Below are positions 33,132 through 46,300 of a stretch of 64,000 nt of DNA, piece after piece. This DNA comes from Halichondria panicea (Eukaryota; Porifera; Demospongiae; Suberitida; Halichondriidae). Each line of letters opens with the position of its first letter. Position 1 is the first letter of the stretch. Position numbers and translations under genes: made by a program. The DNA lies in NCBI RefSeq assembly GCF_963675165.1, contig NC_087382.1:682001-746000 (forward strand). The letters are read 5' to 3'. The notes under the pieces are model-generated. The model worked only from the letters and a program-made list of their open reading frames with translations, had not been told where the DNA came from and made no database searches.

Positions 33132-34335
33132 AAAAGAAGTAGCAAAGAAGGGAATTGAAATATATCAAAGAAAGCGTTGATCTTGGGCAGTTGGTTTATA
33201 AGTTTAAGCAATGGAATAATCGACGTCTCACCATCTTCCTAATACGTGTCTTGCTGTCATAATTATCATTAGGATCCAACTCACGAATGAACTTGTTAGT
33301 AAGATTATGTTCGATGATAACCTGGCGAAATACTCTTCCGTTTGCTGTGAATTGGCCAACTTTTCATTTCTGCCGAGTGTGTCACGCCTGCCATCTGAGT
33401 TGTACAATTTGTATTTATTTAGTGAATACAATAAGATAAGCACTATAGCAGTCATGTCATTGTAGTGTACTCAGACCAAACATTTACATTAAATCTGAAA
33501 GTTGATAGTAGACATCAGCAGTAGATGCTTGTACATGCTTGCTGCAATTGCTTCAGTTTAAAGTTAATAGATCTACTATAATTATATGCAATGCACATAA
33601 TTCATGTCTCTTTTTGCATGCGCGCCAATCACAGTTATTATAGCTTATTATAGTGATATATTACAAGCATTCATTGAACAACAGTTATAAAGGATTACAG
33701 TCCCTGCATCATTAACTCACTTATGTATCTAATTTGGCACAATGCATCTTGATCTACCATAATAGGTCTAGTAGTGCATTTTTGGGGAGGGGCTGGTATT
33801 TTTGTTGTGGGATATAATTATTATAGCCATGCAGCTAGATCTAGTCAAACCTTTTTTCAGTTCTCTCTATTCATTGTATTGAAGAATCATCTCAGCCTGC
33901 CAATCTGATCTAGATCTTGGAGCAGTCAATCTCATCAATGAACTGTTGTTAGCTTTCAATCATGGGCTATGACAGTGGAAATGTTGTAGAAGGTATATCA
34001 TAATTATACTATATATGTTTCATTCATCATTCATTCGCGATACTTTTTTACTCAATTAGCTGGCCTGAATATTACCTTTTATAATGAGACTAGCTATAAC
34101 ATTTAATTAATACTAAACATTTCTGTAATAAGTCTGAACCTGAATGTAACTTTCACGAAAAAAAAAAGAAGGTTTTATGGCACTTGTGTTTTTAGATCTG
34201 TAGAGTCTGTTGTACCAATATCCTATAGTATAGATATTGGCCACTCTATTTATATAATTACACCGATTCTATTTTCACTGTATGAAGGCACGTACACTGA
34301 TGCTGTGTTGATTACCAACCACTATCAATCTACCC
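33132..34335. other. Upstream region of gene C
   Basis: AT-rich. It contains the second copy of the duplicated segment described for 28913-31070. No clear promoter motif was identified. Confidence 0.35.
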
Positions 34336-37300
34336 ATGCTTCCCACAGCCCTTAGAGACTGTCTCTCTCTGCCCACAATAGAAGCCCCCACATTCTGTGT
34401 ACAAAAACAGGAAGATGTTTCGAGGAAAATGTCACCTCTCTTTGTTCACAAGAAACACAGACATTGTCCAAACTGTGTACACACTGAGACTGAGCGGTAT
34501 AAACATTCTCCTGGTGTTCCTATGGCACTGGTAGTGAGCTTCAAAAGGAGACTACAGATTTTGAAGGTTCTTTTAATGTTGCTAATTATTGCTGGAGATG
34601 TCGAGACTAATCCTGGCCCTGTTCCCAAACTCAAACTCGCAAATTTATACAAAGAATTGTGCGAGTTGACTAATCCAATTTCTTTTGGTAAAGAACTTCA
34701 TATTCCTCAGCTGGAATTAGACAGAATTCAAGATGATGATCCCAACGGTATATATAGGTGTACACATTTTGAATAGTTAGACTAGTACTTAGTAAAAACT
34801 AACTTTTCACAGATATAAACAAACAGAAAATGGCTCTATGTCAATATATTGTCAAGGAGCTACATGGAATTGACTGGGACAAAATTGCCGATGCTCTCAA
34901 AAGCATTTCAATGGAATATTTGGCAGTGAAAATCAGACAAAGTTATTGTCAACAAGGTATGCATCCTGTGCTTATAATTATATTAATATTGTAATCATTG
35001 TCAATTGGTTCAGATTGTTCCTCTTCTGATTCTTCTACCGAGTATCTCTCAGCAGAGGAAGAACTCACACAAACTGCACCATTGTGTAAGTCCATTAGTG
35101 TACATTGCAGAAGAAGTAGTACATGCCATCACCCTTCATTCACTGCTTGTACTATGTTTTTAATATAACAGCTAGCCAGTTGACACCAGACCGTCAAGTC
35201 CAACTACCTACAGTGCAAGATGGTGAAAAAGCGCCACATTCTCGAACTAGCAGAGTTAGGGGTGAACCAAAGAAGCAGCAGAAACAAGAGACTTCTGATG
35301 CTTCAGTATCAGCCACAATGGGTCCTCCTAGGCCTAGCACTAAAGGTGAGAATAGTGAACCAAGACTAAATTGGGCCAGGCATGCATGGCTTCATCAGTC
35401 CTGCATTCTGATTGTTAAATATCTTTTGTTCATCAAAGGCTACCAATTTCTATAAATATGTCACTAAGTTAATTGCTGCTCGTTGGTATTTGGTTTAATT
35501 GGAAAGGCACACTGTATAGCGGGTATTTTTCTGGGGGCAAAACATTCGTGGAGCAATATTTATTCACTTTTTGGATAATATTTTCGTGATTGCTGCTTGC
35601 ACTGCAGGTAAAATTAAGTAAGGTCGCTTCATTCGTGGGTAAATTATTCGTGGTAAGAGCTTCAACCACAAAAACCACAAAAATTTTGCCCCACGAAAAT
35701 TACCCGCTATACGGTAGCTAGTATAGGGTGTGTAGCCTCGATTTAAGGTTGCAGTCCTAATTCACAGGCCTTGGATTGAAGAAAGAAGGCCTGCTATACA
35801 TGCAGTCCCTTCCATGTGATATTATTTTTCTTACACGGTCACGTAGCCTCAATTAAGGTATGATTCGGTGAGGGGGTCATTGTGATATAAAACACAGAAT
35901 TATAGCATGATAATCCTTGTATTTTATTCAATATACAGGCAACTCGCCCTCGGGGCTTCGCCCTCGTGCTTGTGCTAAAACAAGTACGTGCTATACTCCT
36001 AGTGCATATGATAAAATTAGTAGTCTGGGTCCACGTGGTGGTCTATATGTAGTGTGCTGCTTTTAGTGAGCTCGTGCCCATCAGTTAAGAGCAGTACGAT
36101 GGATTATGGGGACTGGAGAGAAAAGGCTCCATTTCGAGCATGAACCAATGCCACCACAGAAACAAAGATTTGTGTCTATAATTTTCCATGACAATGATGA
36201 AATGGGGTTATTGATTCTACATTGCTTGCCTTAATTGAGTGCGACACTCCTAGAGGATAGATACCAGAGATCTATGCTTCTAGTGTATATCTGAAACTTC
36301 CCAGCACTGATCCTAACCTTGTAGTGTCAATCAAAGGGTAGCAACTGGGCCTGTTCTTTCATGAGAGTGAAGAGTTCTTGCTTCGCAAAAGACGGAGTAT
36401 ACTATACTCCACTCCTAATAGCTAAAAGCTAGCTATAGGTATAAAATATGACACGGATTTAGTTGTGATTATGGTAACTTTTACTGAAATTGTTTTTACG
36501 TACACCTTTAGTGTTTGTTTGCTCAGGAATTCGTTTGTTTGAGGGAATACCTGAGACGAATTCCAACCATGACAATACCAGGCCTAGTTGTCGACCTAGA
36601 TATAGAGACAAATCGGCCTGGTAACGAGGCTATAGGTATAATTACAGCTCATCCTTTCACAAGGCTAGTGTCAGCTTTCAGTCTGTTCAAATGATGAGCC
36701 ACCCACACTGTGCGTTTTGTACTATAGAAACCTTCAATCGAACTGTAATACGAATACAACTGAGTTGCTAGATCTACCACTAAAATTAATTACTTGTTCT
36801 ATCAACTAGAGAAAGGCATCTATATTCAGACACAATGCATGTTCAGACACTCATTCTAAGGAAACAGGTAGTGATAAAAAATTATCTTTTGCACCATCTG
36901 ATCAAGCATGTGTACGTGTTACTATGAATGTATGCAAAAACGAATTGATAAATATCAACTACTATTAAAGTCTTCAAGAGCTGAAAATGTGCTAGTGTCT
37001 GATAAACGGTAAGAACAGACAAAAAAATCGATCATCAGACACAACCTACCGTTTCTTCTGTAGAGGGATATGCTGAGAGTCACATAGTAATTATGTAAGG
37101 ACAATAACAAACCCCCAAAGTTGGAGTTGCAAAACGCTTGTATGTCTGAGTCACTCGCGTATCAATGATGATCAGACAGAAAATGAGGTCAAAGGTTATT
37201 GGCATCCCATGCAACTGGGGTCAAAGGTCAACTGTTTTAGTGGGCGTGTACGTGGATGCCAATGATATTTGACCTTTGACCCCATTTGCTGTCTGATCAT

Positions 37301-40300
37301 TGAAGTGACTCAGTAGCCTCGACAACAGGCCGATCGGTCTCCAATTGAACGCTAGGTCGCCTACTAGGCCTGGTATAGCCTCGATTCCAGGCCGCTGAGA
37401 AAGGCGGCCTGGTATACACTGTTTACGCATGCGCCAGAATTACCAAGAATCTTGGTAATCGTAAATTGTAGTATAATAATAATTATTTATCAGTATTCTT
37501 ATTCCGCATTTAGTTGTAAAACATTGATATCCGTTTCATTTATAATAATGTCATTGAAAAAAGAAATCTAGTCCAAGTTAATTGTGTAATGGCTGCTACC
37601 TTCTCTTCTGCTCTTGCATACGCGTTATCCTGTGTTGGAAAACCAGGTCTAGTCTTGAAAGACAAGCAGCTGGAGGCGTTGATTTGTCTGTACGCTGGTG
37701 TTTATGTGGGCAAGCCCCAGAGCAAGTCCATCTGCTTTCCAGACACTCCCTTTCTTGATTGATGTGAAGCTTGACAGGACCAGTGCACCTCTCTCTGAAA
37801 GAAGTGTTGTGATGGTGATTTCTCCTCTTGTTTCTCTGAGTGAAGCCATCTTCAAAGTGTTGGTGTGTCTGTTCGACGTTCAGTGCCATTCTCTCTGGAA
37901 GGAAGTATTGTTGTGACATTTGCCGAAAATTGGTCACAGAGTAAGTACGTGGTATCTGATCCGAGAACTGTGTGGCCTGAATGTGTTTACAATCCGAGGG
38001 ACTTGTGTGTATCCGATCCGAGGGACTTGTTGCTTGAGTGTGTATCCGGACTTGTTGCTTGAGTGTGTATTAATGGATAGTGCTTTCAATGGTAAATCTA
38101 TTGTGTAAATCAATAAGTAGTCCTCACATTATTTTACGTCACAGCCACTGTACTTATCCACATTTATTTTTTACCCACAGGTTTAACTAATTTCTTATGA
38201 GATTAGCTTGTCGCCTGAGTGTGTATTCGATCCGAGCCTCAAGTTAATGAATAAACGCAGTGCTGTGGCATCCAGGTGAGTAGATTCACCTGTCACAAAC
38301 AAACAAACAAACAAACAAACAAACAAACCAAACGACTACTATAACCCGTGGCCGCCCACGCGCCTCGGGTTAATAAATCTACAGAGCTGATGTTTTACTT
38401 AGCTGTCTCTGTCCACAGTATATACAGAGAGGTAGCCTCTCCTTTTTCTTCTTTATCACAATAAGATAAATACTGTTTTAACGTTCAATGAGATAAAATA
38501 CGGTAAATAATAAATTAATTGTCCACCCACGCGCCAACAGTAAATACCAGGCCCACTATTCAAGGGGCTGGAGTCGAGGCTAATACAATACCAGGCCCAC
38601 TATTCAAGGGGCTGGAGTCGAGGCTAGGCCTGGTATTGATTGTATTTGGGCGTGATCTGGGCGTGGTTTTTTAATACAGGTATAACAAAAAATGAATCCT
38701 CTAACAGTGGTCTTCAACAGCAGCCTCTGGGGCCGGGCAGTATACAGCAGGAAATACTTCCCAGAAGACACTTCTTTGGCAGTGGCAACCAAATCTTTGT
38801 CGATTCCTTTATTGCTACTGAGGATGGCAGCAGAAACACCTCTATTGTTTAGACTCCTGACCTGGTCAATCATGGGTCTCATGATGAGAGATACAAGGGG
38901 AGAGACAATTAACAAGAATTATACCACACTTACGTCACCACAAATTGATCTCATTGGTCAACAGCTGTAGGATATATAGAATATTAGCATACAGCCCCAG
39001 GCTAGTCTGGGGGCCAGACCTAATAGCTCGGGGGCAAAATCAAGAGAGCTAGGATTAGTATGAGAGTATTGCTACATCTACTCCTTCTTTATAACCTCCA
39101 ATATCACAGTCTCCTCCCTATTGACAGTCCAAGAGCACACGGAAGTGCTGTAAGAGTCTCCAGACCTTCTTTCTCTCTTCCCCCTCCCCCCTCTGAGAAA
39201 AAGGTCTGGCCCCCAGACTAGCCCCAGGCATGCACAGTTTTTCAAGTTGTTTTTTAGTTTTTTCATTTGTTCAAGAAAGTAAGGAAAGAGAAAAGAGCCA
39301 TGCTTGACGGTACTAAGACTCAAAGTGACGGCAGAAACACGGAAGATGCTCTCCAACAAGATGGCTAAGCTTCCATGGGTCCATGGGCGCGGTTTAGATA
39401 CATTTTATCCAAGAAGAGCTTGCAACTCCAGTAAGGGACGTCGAATGGTCAACGCTTGGACCAAGGAAGCTCTTGAGCATCTGTAGGAGTCAACATGTTG
39501 CTCAACTAGCTCTTTGACGGCTGCAAAATTCGGCATAGTCTCGTTCTTTTTTGCAGTCTGCATCGTGATTGAATTGTTGCTAGGGGGAGGTCCTTTTATA
39601 GTGCTGCGGTCACGTGGTATAAGTCAGATATGCCACACCTACTCGGAGGATATGCACCCTATGTATCCTCCGCTACCGTGGTTACATACCCCTCGGCTCT
39701 GCCTCGGAGTAACCACGGTAGCGGAGGATATAATTATGGGTGCATATCCTCCTCTTAGGTGTGGTATATCCTATACCAACACTTTTGTCAACAGGAGGAG
39801 CCTTGGTCCTACCTAGCTTGTAGTCCATTAAAAAGGGTAGCAACTGATATAGCAGAGAGACTTGCCATACCCCGTTGGGAACCAGATAAACACATCCCTT
39901 CCCTCAAACAGGAGCTTGAGAGCCTGGGCCTGTTCTGCCATGAGAGTGAGGCCATCTTGCTTCAAACAAGACAACGCGTTGCATGCCTAGACTCGCCAGC
40001 CAGCCCTTGAGAAAGGGACTGGTCAAACTCCGTGTAGAGACTCGTGTAACGTTTGCCACGATATTTGTGGCAACTAACCGCATGCGGTTACCGCAAGATC
40101 AATGATAGTGACGTTTCACTAGAAAACTCTACGTATCACATGCAGTATACTGACGTCACGAAAACCGCTGCCACTTAAAATATTTTCTGATATGCTGACT
40201 GTGCAACACGAGTCTCAACACGGAGTTTGACCAGTCTACTGTTCGCCTGCAACAGTGACGGCATGCGAGTCTATTGCATGCCATAGCTAGCTAGCTAGCT

Positions 40301-43300
40301 AGCTATAAATTGAGAACATGACACGGAGCTACATTACTGTAACTTTTACGGGAGTAAAATGCCTCTACGTCAGTACACCTTTAGTATTACAGAAAAAAAG
40401 CAGGAAACAAAATGTGAAGAATCTCTGCTTTAGTTTCCGGTTCCTGCCACGCCCAGATACAATCAATACCAGGCCGTATTTTTCAACTTCGTTCTATTAA
40501 AAAAAAATCGGCCTGGGACCGAGGCTAGTGACTCAGCAGAAATAATTGCTGCATGGACATACAAGCGTTTTGCAACTCCAACTTTGGGGGTTTTATTGTT
40601 TAGTTATTGTCCTTACATAATTACTATGTGACTCTCAGCATATCCCCCTACAGAAGAAACGGTAGGTTGTGTCTGATGATCGATTTTTTTGTCTGTTCTT
40701 ACCGTTTATCAGACACTATAGCACATTTTCAGCTATTGAAGACTTAGTAGTTGATATTAATTTTATCAATTCTTTTTTGCATACATTCATAGTAACACAT
40801 GCTTGATCAGACGGTGCAAAAGAAAAATTTTTATCACTGCTTGTTTCCTTAGAATGAGTGTCTGAACATGCATTGTGTCTGAATATAGATGCCTTACTCT
40901 ACTTCTTTTTCGTTGTAATGGCATTGTTTACCGCGAACATTTATATCCACGAATTTATTATCGCATGCATGCTGCGGAAAGGTTGCTATTCTGCAAAACT
41001 TAAATCCACGAAAACCTGATGCCAGGCCCATCTCTGAGAGGAAGTGGGCGTGGAATTGAGATTAGCTGCGGAGAGGCGGGCTTCTCATCTTCAAGGTTAC
41101 ACAAAGGTTTCTTATTGTTGTGATTGTAAGAAATGCATGCGTACTACCTTAGCGCTCTAGAATTATATGCGAGCATACAATTACAGTACTCTCGCTATTC
41201 CGGCTCTCTGAAGTACGGCCACCTCAATATAATTATACCGCCCATTAATTTGGTTTGGCACAGATTGCTAGCTAGATGTTTACTGCACAACAACACTCGC
41301 TATTCCGTATACTGCATGGCCAGTACTGGCTGCCCTAAACTAGGTTTTCAATGTACGTTTATTACGGCTGGATATGACGTTTGTGTGTGGTTGTGGTTTG
41401 GCAGATAAATTTGTAAATAGAATTAAAGCAGAATGATTTATTATCCTCGAGACAAGAACCGCAAAGTTAGTCATTATATTCGAGGTAAGGTCATTTTTTA
41501 GCTGCGGTTTTTTTATGAAATGCGGCCACCTCGCTATTCTGGCCAAGCTACACTGTCCACTGTTCTCAAGGGTAACCGGATTAACTGTACACGTTTTGGC
41601 CAATTTTAAGGCTCCAAAAACGGTGTGCGATATCTATTTATGTTTTACTTCCTCGATTAATATGCCTTAAATTTTAGTGTCACGATATATTTATCCCTAG
41701 TGACTTTTCAAAGACTTGTGAAAAGACACCATCTAACTGATGTTCAACTCAACCGTGAAATAGGGCGAGATGATATTCCCCTCTTGGCTATTTATTTTGA
41801 CAAGATTGAATTATATCCCAAACTAATGAACCTCAATCCAGCTGAAGAACAGGACGTGATAAACACTTTGCATGCAAGTAGCCAAGTTGCGATGATCAAG
41901 TGCTTATCTCTGTGGAAAGGACACGATCCTTTCAAAGCAACATACGTAGCTCTACTGGAAATGTTACTCAGGCTGGAGAAAGGAGAGATAGCCAATAACA
42001 TCTGTCTGTACTTGGCTGCAAAAAATGGTAAGGCTAGCTCTTGATAGGTATATGCATGCTATTAATTGCTAGACATAATTTTGTGCACAGAAAGCAGTGG
42101 AGCGTTAAATCGAGAATCAATATCATCAGACCTTAGTGATTCAAGTGAATCGTTTACATCTATAGCTAGTGATTATGCAACTGATTCAGTTTCGTCATTG
42201 GGATCACAGCAAGTGCCTCGCTTGCAATTTGAGTGTGGGTGTGGGCAATGCACTGTGTATGGTTTCATCACTGGAGAGACCTGCCCCAATCCCAAAGCTT
42301 TTCCATTTCCCAAGTTGGAAATCTACGGAATTCCTTCTGACGATATCGACTATATTGAAATCAAATTGCATCAGCAATCGACAAAACTGCACAGAAGTTT
42401 TTGCGAGTTAGTATTGGACACATTTAATGAAATGCTAGAGAGGTCTGTAGACGTTCAGAAATTAATTGTGTATTTAAAGATGCTTTTAAAGCCTAAGTGG
42501 TATTTCCCATTGACCAGCTCACAAGTTTTAGATTGCTTGGATGATCTCGAGAGTTTTGATGATATTGGAGTCTATTTGACAAAACAGCAATACTGTTCAT
42601 GGTTCGATTATGAATTAATTGAACATCTCCGAAATAAATATCTGTTCACTAGTAGTGATTCAGTTTTGGACGACTACAAAGCTAAATTTAAAGTATATGT
42701 CAGTCAGCGTTGCTTTATATATCTAAATGACGAGGGTCCTTGGCCAAAACACCAAGTAAAAGTGAAGTTCAAATTAGATTTCCAATATGAACAGCTATCA
42801 CACAACGTGATCAAGCATCTCAAGTGTGTGTTTGCAGATATTCTTGGCTCACCAAACTATCATCTATGTTTCAAACAAGCGAGAGAAGGCTGTACTGAGC
42901 TTGTATTCGGAGCACCTCCTTACTTTGGGGAAATCCGCCAGCTGTCAAAGTATCAGAAGTCTCAGCTTAAAGCTCATGGCTTCCTCAAAGTTATTATAAT
43001 GGAGCAAGATTTCCTCGAAGTTGACCCAGAAAAAGTTAAACTGAAAGATACAAGTGAGAGAAAATAATTATTTGCTGCTCTATTAATAATTATATGTCAT
43101 GTGCAGATTCTGTGTCTAGTCTCGATAACAGTGAGCTGGGTGAGATCAGCAGTACATGCAGTGAAGGGGATAATGAGACAAGTGATGGAGAAGAGGCAGA
43201 CATTGATACAACAGACCTTGAATACACCACAGGCGAGTAAATAATTTGTTGTGGATTGTTAATAACTATTTTTGTAGGTCCTGGATCTACAGTGGAAGTA

Positions 43301-46300
43301 ACCTACGATCTAATTCTCACCAATGTTTGTGAAAGTGAACTTGAACTACAAGAGGAAATGGACCTAGATGTGTCTCCGTGCTCGCTCTGGAAAGCTCTTC
43401 ACAGTGGGCAGCAGTGTATGGCATTAAAATACAATGGCGAAGGTGATGTACTGAACTTCAGCAAGTACATTGAAGATATGCAACAAAATAAGCGCAATGT
43501 GATGCCATCGAAATGTGTCCATTTTGATGCTAAACTCTCTTCCCACCCCGTTATCCTATTTGAAGTTCAGCAGCCATTTAATGATTATTGCTTTTCCTCT
43601 GAAGTCTTATCTGAAATGCAACAACTTTCATTGTTATTGAATGCTGCTATTAGTGTTCTTGGGTTCTCGTCGAGTATTACGCTTCAAATGACTACAGAAT
43701 CTCTCTTTGTACACACAACTAGTACAGATGACATAACTAGTACAGATGACACAAAAGCAATGTTTTTACCTATGTATGAGCATTCTTACTTCCATCAATT
43801 GGTACCCAAGACCCAACCTGAGTTACCTAGCCTAAATTGGCTAAAAGATACTCTTCTTTTGATGGTCCATCGTAAACAGTGCAACAGCAACTCCAAACTA
43901 TCGGAAAACCACATTCTCTTCAACATTTTCAAGCACAGGTGGTTCCCAGACGATAAACCAGGCTACTCAAGTACAGCAGATGTTGCCAAAGAACTGCAAC
44001 ACATACTAGGTAAGTAGACGATACAGGATAAGACGGTCAACTTGCTCTGTTGGACAAGTGAATGTGATGTTCAGTGTTATAGTTACTGGTCTGTAGCCAT
44101 ATCTACGTTTGTTTGTTGAGCTATATCAATATACTACTATGTCTGCATTATATTATTGCACTTGACTATATTATTGTTAAAGTGTGCAACATAATTATAA
44201 GCTAACCTGCATGTGCTGATCTGGCTGCTAGTTCTGGCTCTTCTGTTCTGTATTTTTGTACGTATATACATTCTAGGCAAGCGCCCATGGCAAGTGCATC
44301 TTTGTGTATTTATTGCCTCCAAACAGGGTAACGCTCACATGATTGGCATTTACCCAGCATGCGTCTGTCACATTTTGTTTACATTACATGGTTACTATTT
44401 GTTTTAGAGCTGGAGAAAACCAGATTGGAAATGATTGATACTCTAGCGGACTCTGAATATTTAGAGGTACCACATTTGCACATGCTTCTCATTGGACACA
44501 CTGGAGTGGGAAAGACGTCTATTAGAAAGCATCTTCAGAACATTCCCTTTAATGATGAGGAGAAAAGCACGATCATAATGGAGCAGGAACTCTTATATCA
44601 AGAAACATTTGAAAGTACAGTGGACTCCAAGAAAAGCACTGTGGTGTTTGAAAAGTACAACAGCGTTTATAAGAGCAACCCAGATAATATTTATCTCACT
44701 CTCTGGGACATAGGAGGTCAACCAATGTTTCAAGATCTTCTTCCTTGCTTCGCTAAAATTAGATCCATTTATGGCATCATTGTTCGACTATGTGACCTGT
44801 TGGATAATTCGAACGCTTCCATTAGACCTACCTGCCCAATTGAAATAGAGAGAGAGGCGCCTTACACATCTACTGATTACCTGTATCGATGCATTTCCTT
44901 TATAGAATCTACTTTGCTTGATCTGCATCTCAACAACCTTCCAGATATGTTGAACAAAAGAGTATTTGAAGTAGCTAGTGGAACAGCTTTCCCCAAAATA
45001 GCCTTTATCGGCACTTTCAAAGACCAAATTAATATAGAAGACAAGCAAGACCTGGAGCAAATATGTTTTCGGTTAAAAAATAATCTGAACTCTCTAGGAA
45101 CAGACTTTCTTGAAAATATAATTTTCCCTTCAACTTCTCCAACCAACTCTTTTATGTTTGAGATAGACAACACACGATCAGGAGCGAAGTATGAAGATCT
45201 TGGAATGAAAGCTTTGCGAGAGCAAATAGTTTTTTGCACAAAAAGTGCCAAAGCAAAAATACCTAACAAATGGATTGCTTTCAAGATTGATCTAGAACGA
45301 GAATCACGCTTACAACAGCCTTGCACAGGAATTGTGACATTTGAAAAGGCTAGTGAAATAGCTAAACAGCACAAAACAGACCTTAAAGCAGCTCTCTGCT
45401 ATTTTCATGAACTTGGTATCTTCATATGGTATCATGACAAGAAACATCTCCAAGAATATGTTTTTGTTGAGCCTAAGAACCTACTTTCCATTCTTGGAAC
45501 TATTCTTGACCCCCAAGTGTATACTGATCTCCCTAAACAATGGAAGCAACTTCAGACACAGGGTATTCTTAATGTTCAAGTAGTTGAACAACTTCTAGCG
45601 GATAGTAAGACTGGTCTCCCACTATCATGGATTCTTAGCTTCTTTCAAGAGCACCATTTAGCAATGCCTTTATTGGAAGGCTACTTTATTCCGTCTATGC
45701 TCCAAGTGCTTCCCATTTGTCCTAATCATCAGCATGTATTTGATGCGAACCTTTCAGCCTGTTCTGTATTACCAGCCAATTTAAAAGTGGCACCTCTCTT
45801 TTTGGCTCCAAGATCTAAGTTTGTACCACCAGGTTTTTTCCCAAGACTAATGACCGTACTTTCTGGAATCAAAGAAGGCAATATATTATGGAAACTGTCA
45901 CCTGATGTTATAAATTGTAAAAACACGGTGTCATTTGATATCAATAACCAGTTTCGGCTTGTATTCACTGAGTTTATTGACTGTGTTCGAGCTCACTTCG
46001 ATGGACTGAGTAACGACAATATTCCCCAGCGTGATGTATGTCTTCAAATTGTATTCACTCTTAATGTGCAGCTGCAAAGAGTTATCAATACTAAGTTGAT
46101 ACGCTTAACATTTGTGTGTTCTTACTCTGAACATTCATCTAGCATCCACTTTCTCAAATATTTGCCATTTGCAACGGATGATCTTGTATCATGTGGTGAA
46201 CATCCCGGCAAAACAATGGAGCTCACTGCTGCCCACAAAATATGGTTGAGTGATGAACATCATCCAAAGATAGCTACTCTAAAAGGTAAATTATAATGGT

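Larger units (their letters stand above)
36813..40895. mobile_element. Composite element in intron 4 of gene C with about 350-bp inverted arms
   Basis: The left arm (36813-37152) and right arm (40529-40895) are inverted copies of about 90% identity by eye (for example GATCATCAGACACAACCTAC and complement). They enclose 3.4 kb of nested repeats, an (ACAA)n tract (38297-38330) and RecQ-like helicase fragments. Next to the left arm is a further hairpin at 37148-37316. I could not find a single intact transposase inside. Confidence 0.6.

Noticed and set aside
34594-34620. 2A motif as part of a virus or non-LTR retrotransposon
   Set aside because: The frame continues through correctly phased introns into death-fold, GTPase and kinase exons, with no capsid, polymerase or reverse transcriptase motif.
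34446-34652. Minus-strand frame opposite the 2A region
   Set aside because: Shadow of exon 1 of gene C; no supporting feature.
41133-41603. Plus- and minus-strand frames before exon 5 of gene C
   Set aside because: No homology, and inconsistent with the phase of exons 4 and 5; treated as intron.
44788-45374. Minus-strand open frames across the ROC-COR exon
   Set aside because: Antisense shadows without domains; the plus frame carries P-loop, DxGGQ and COR features.
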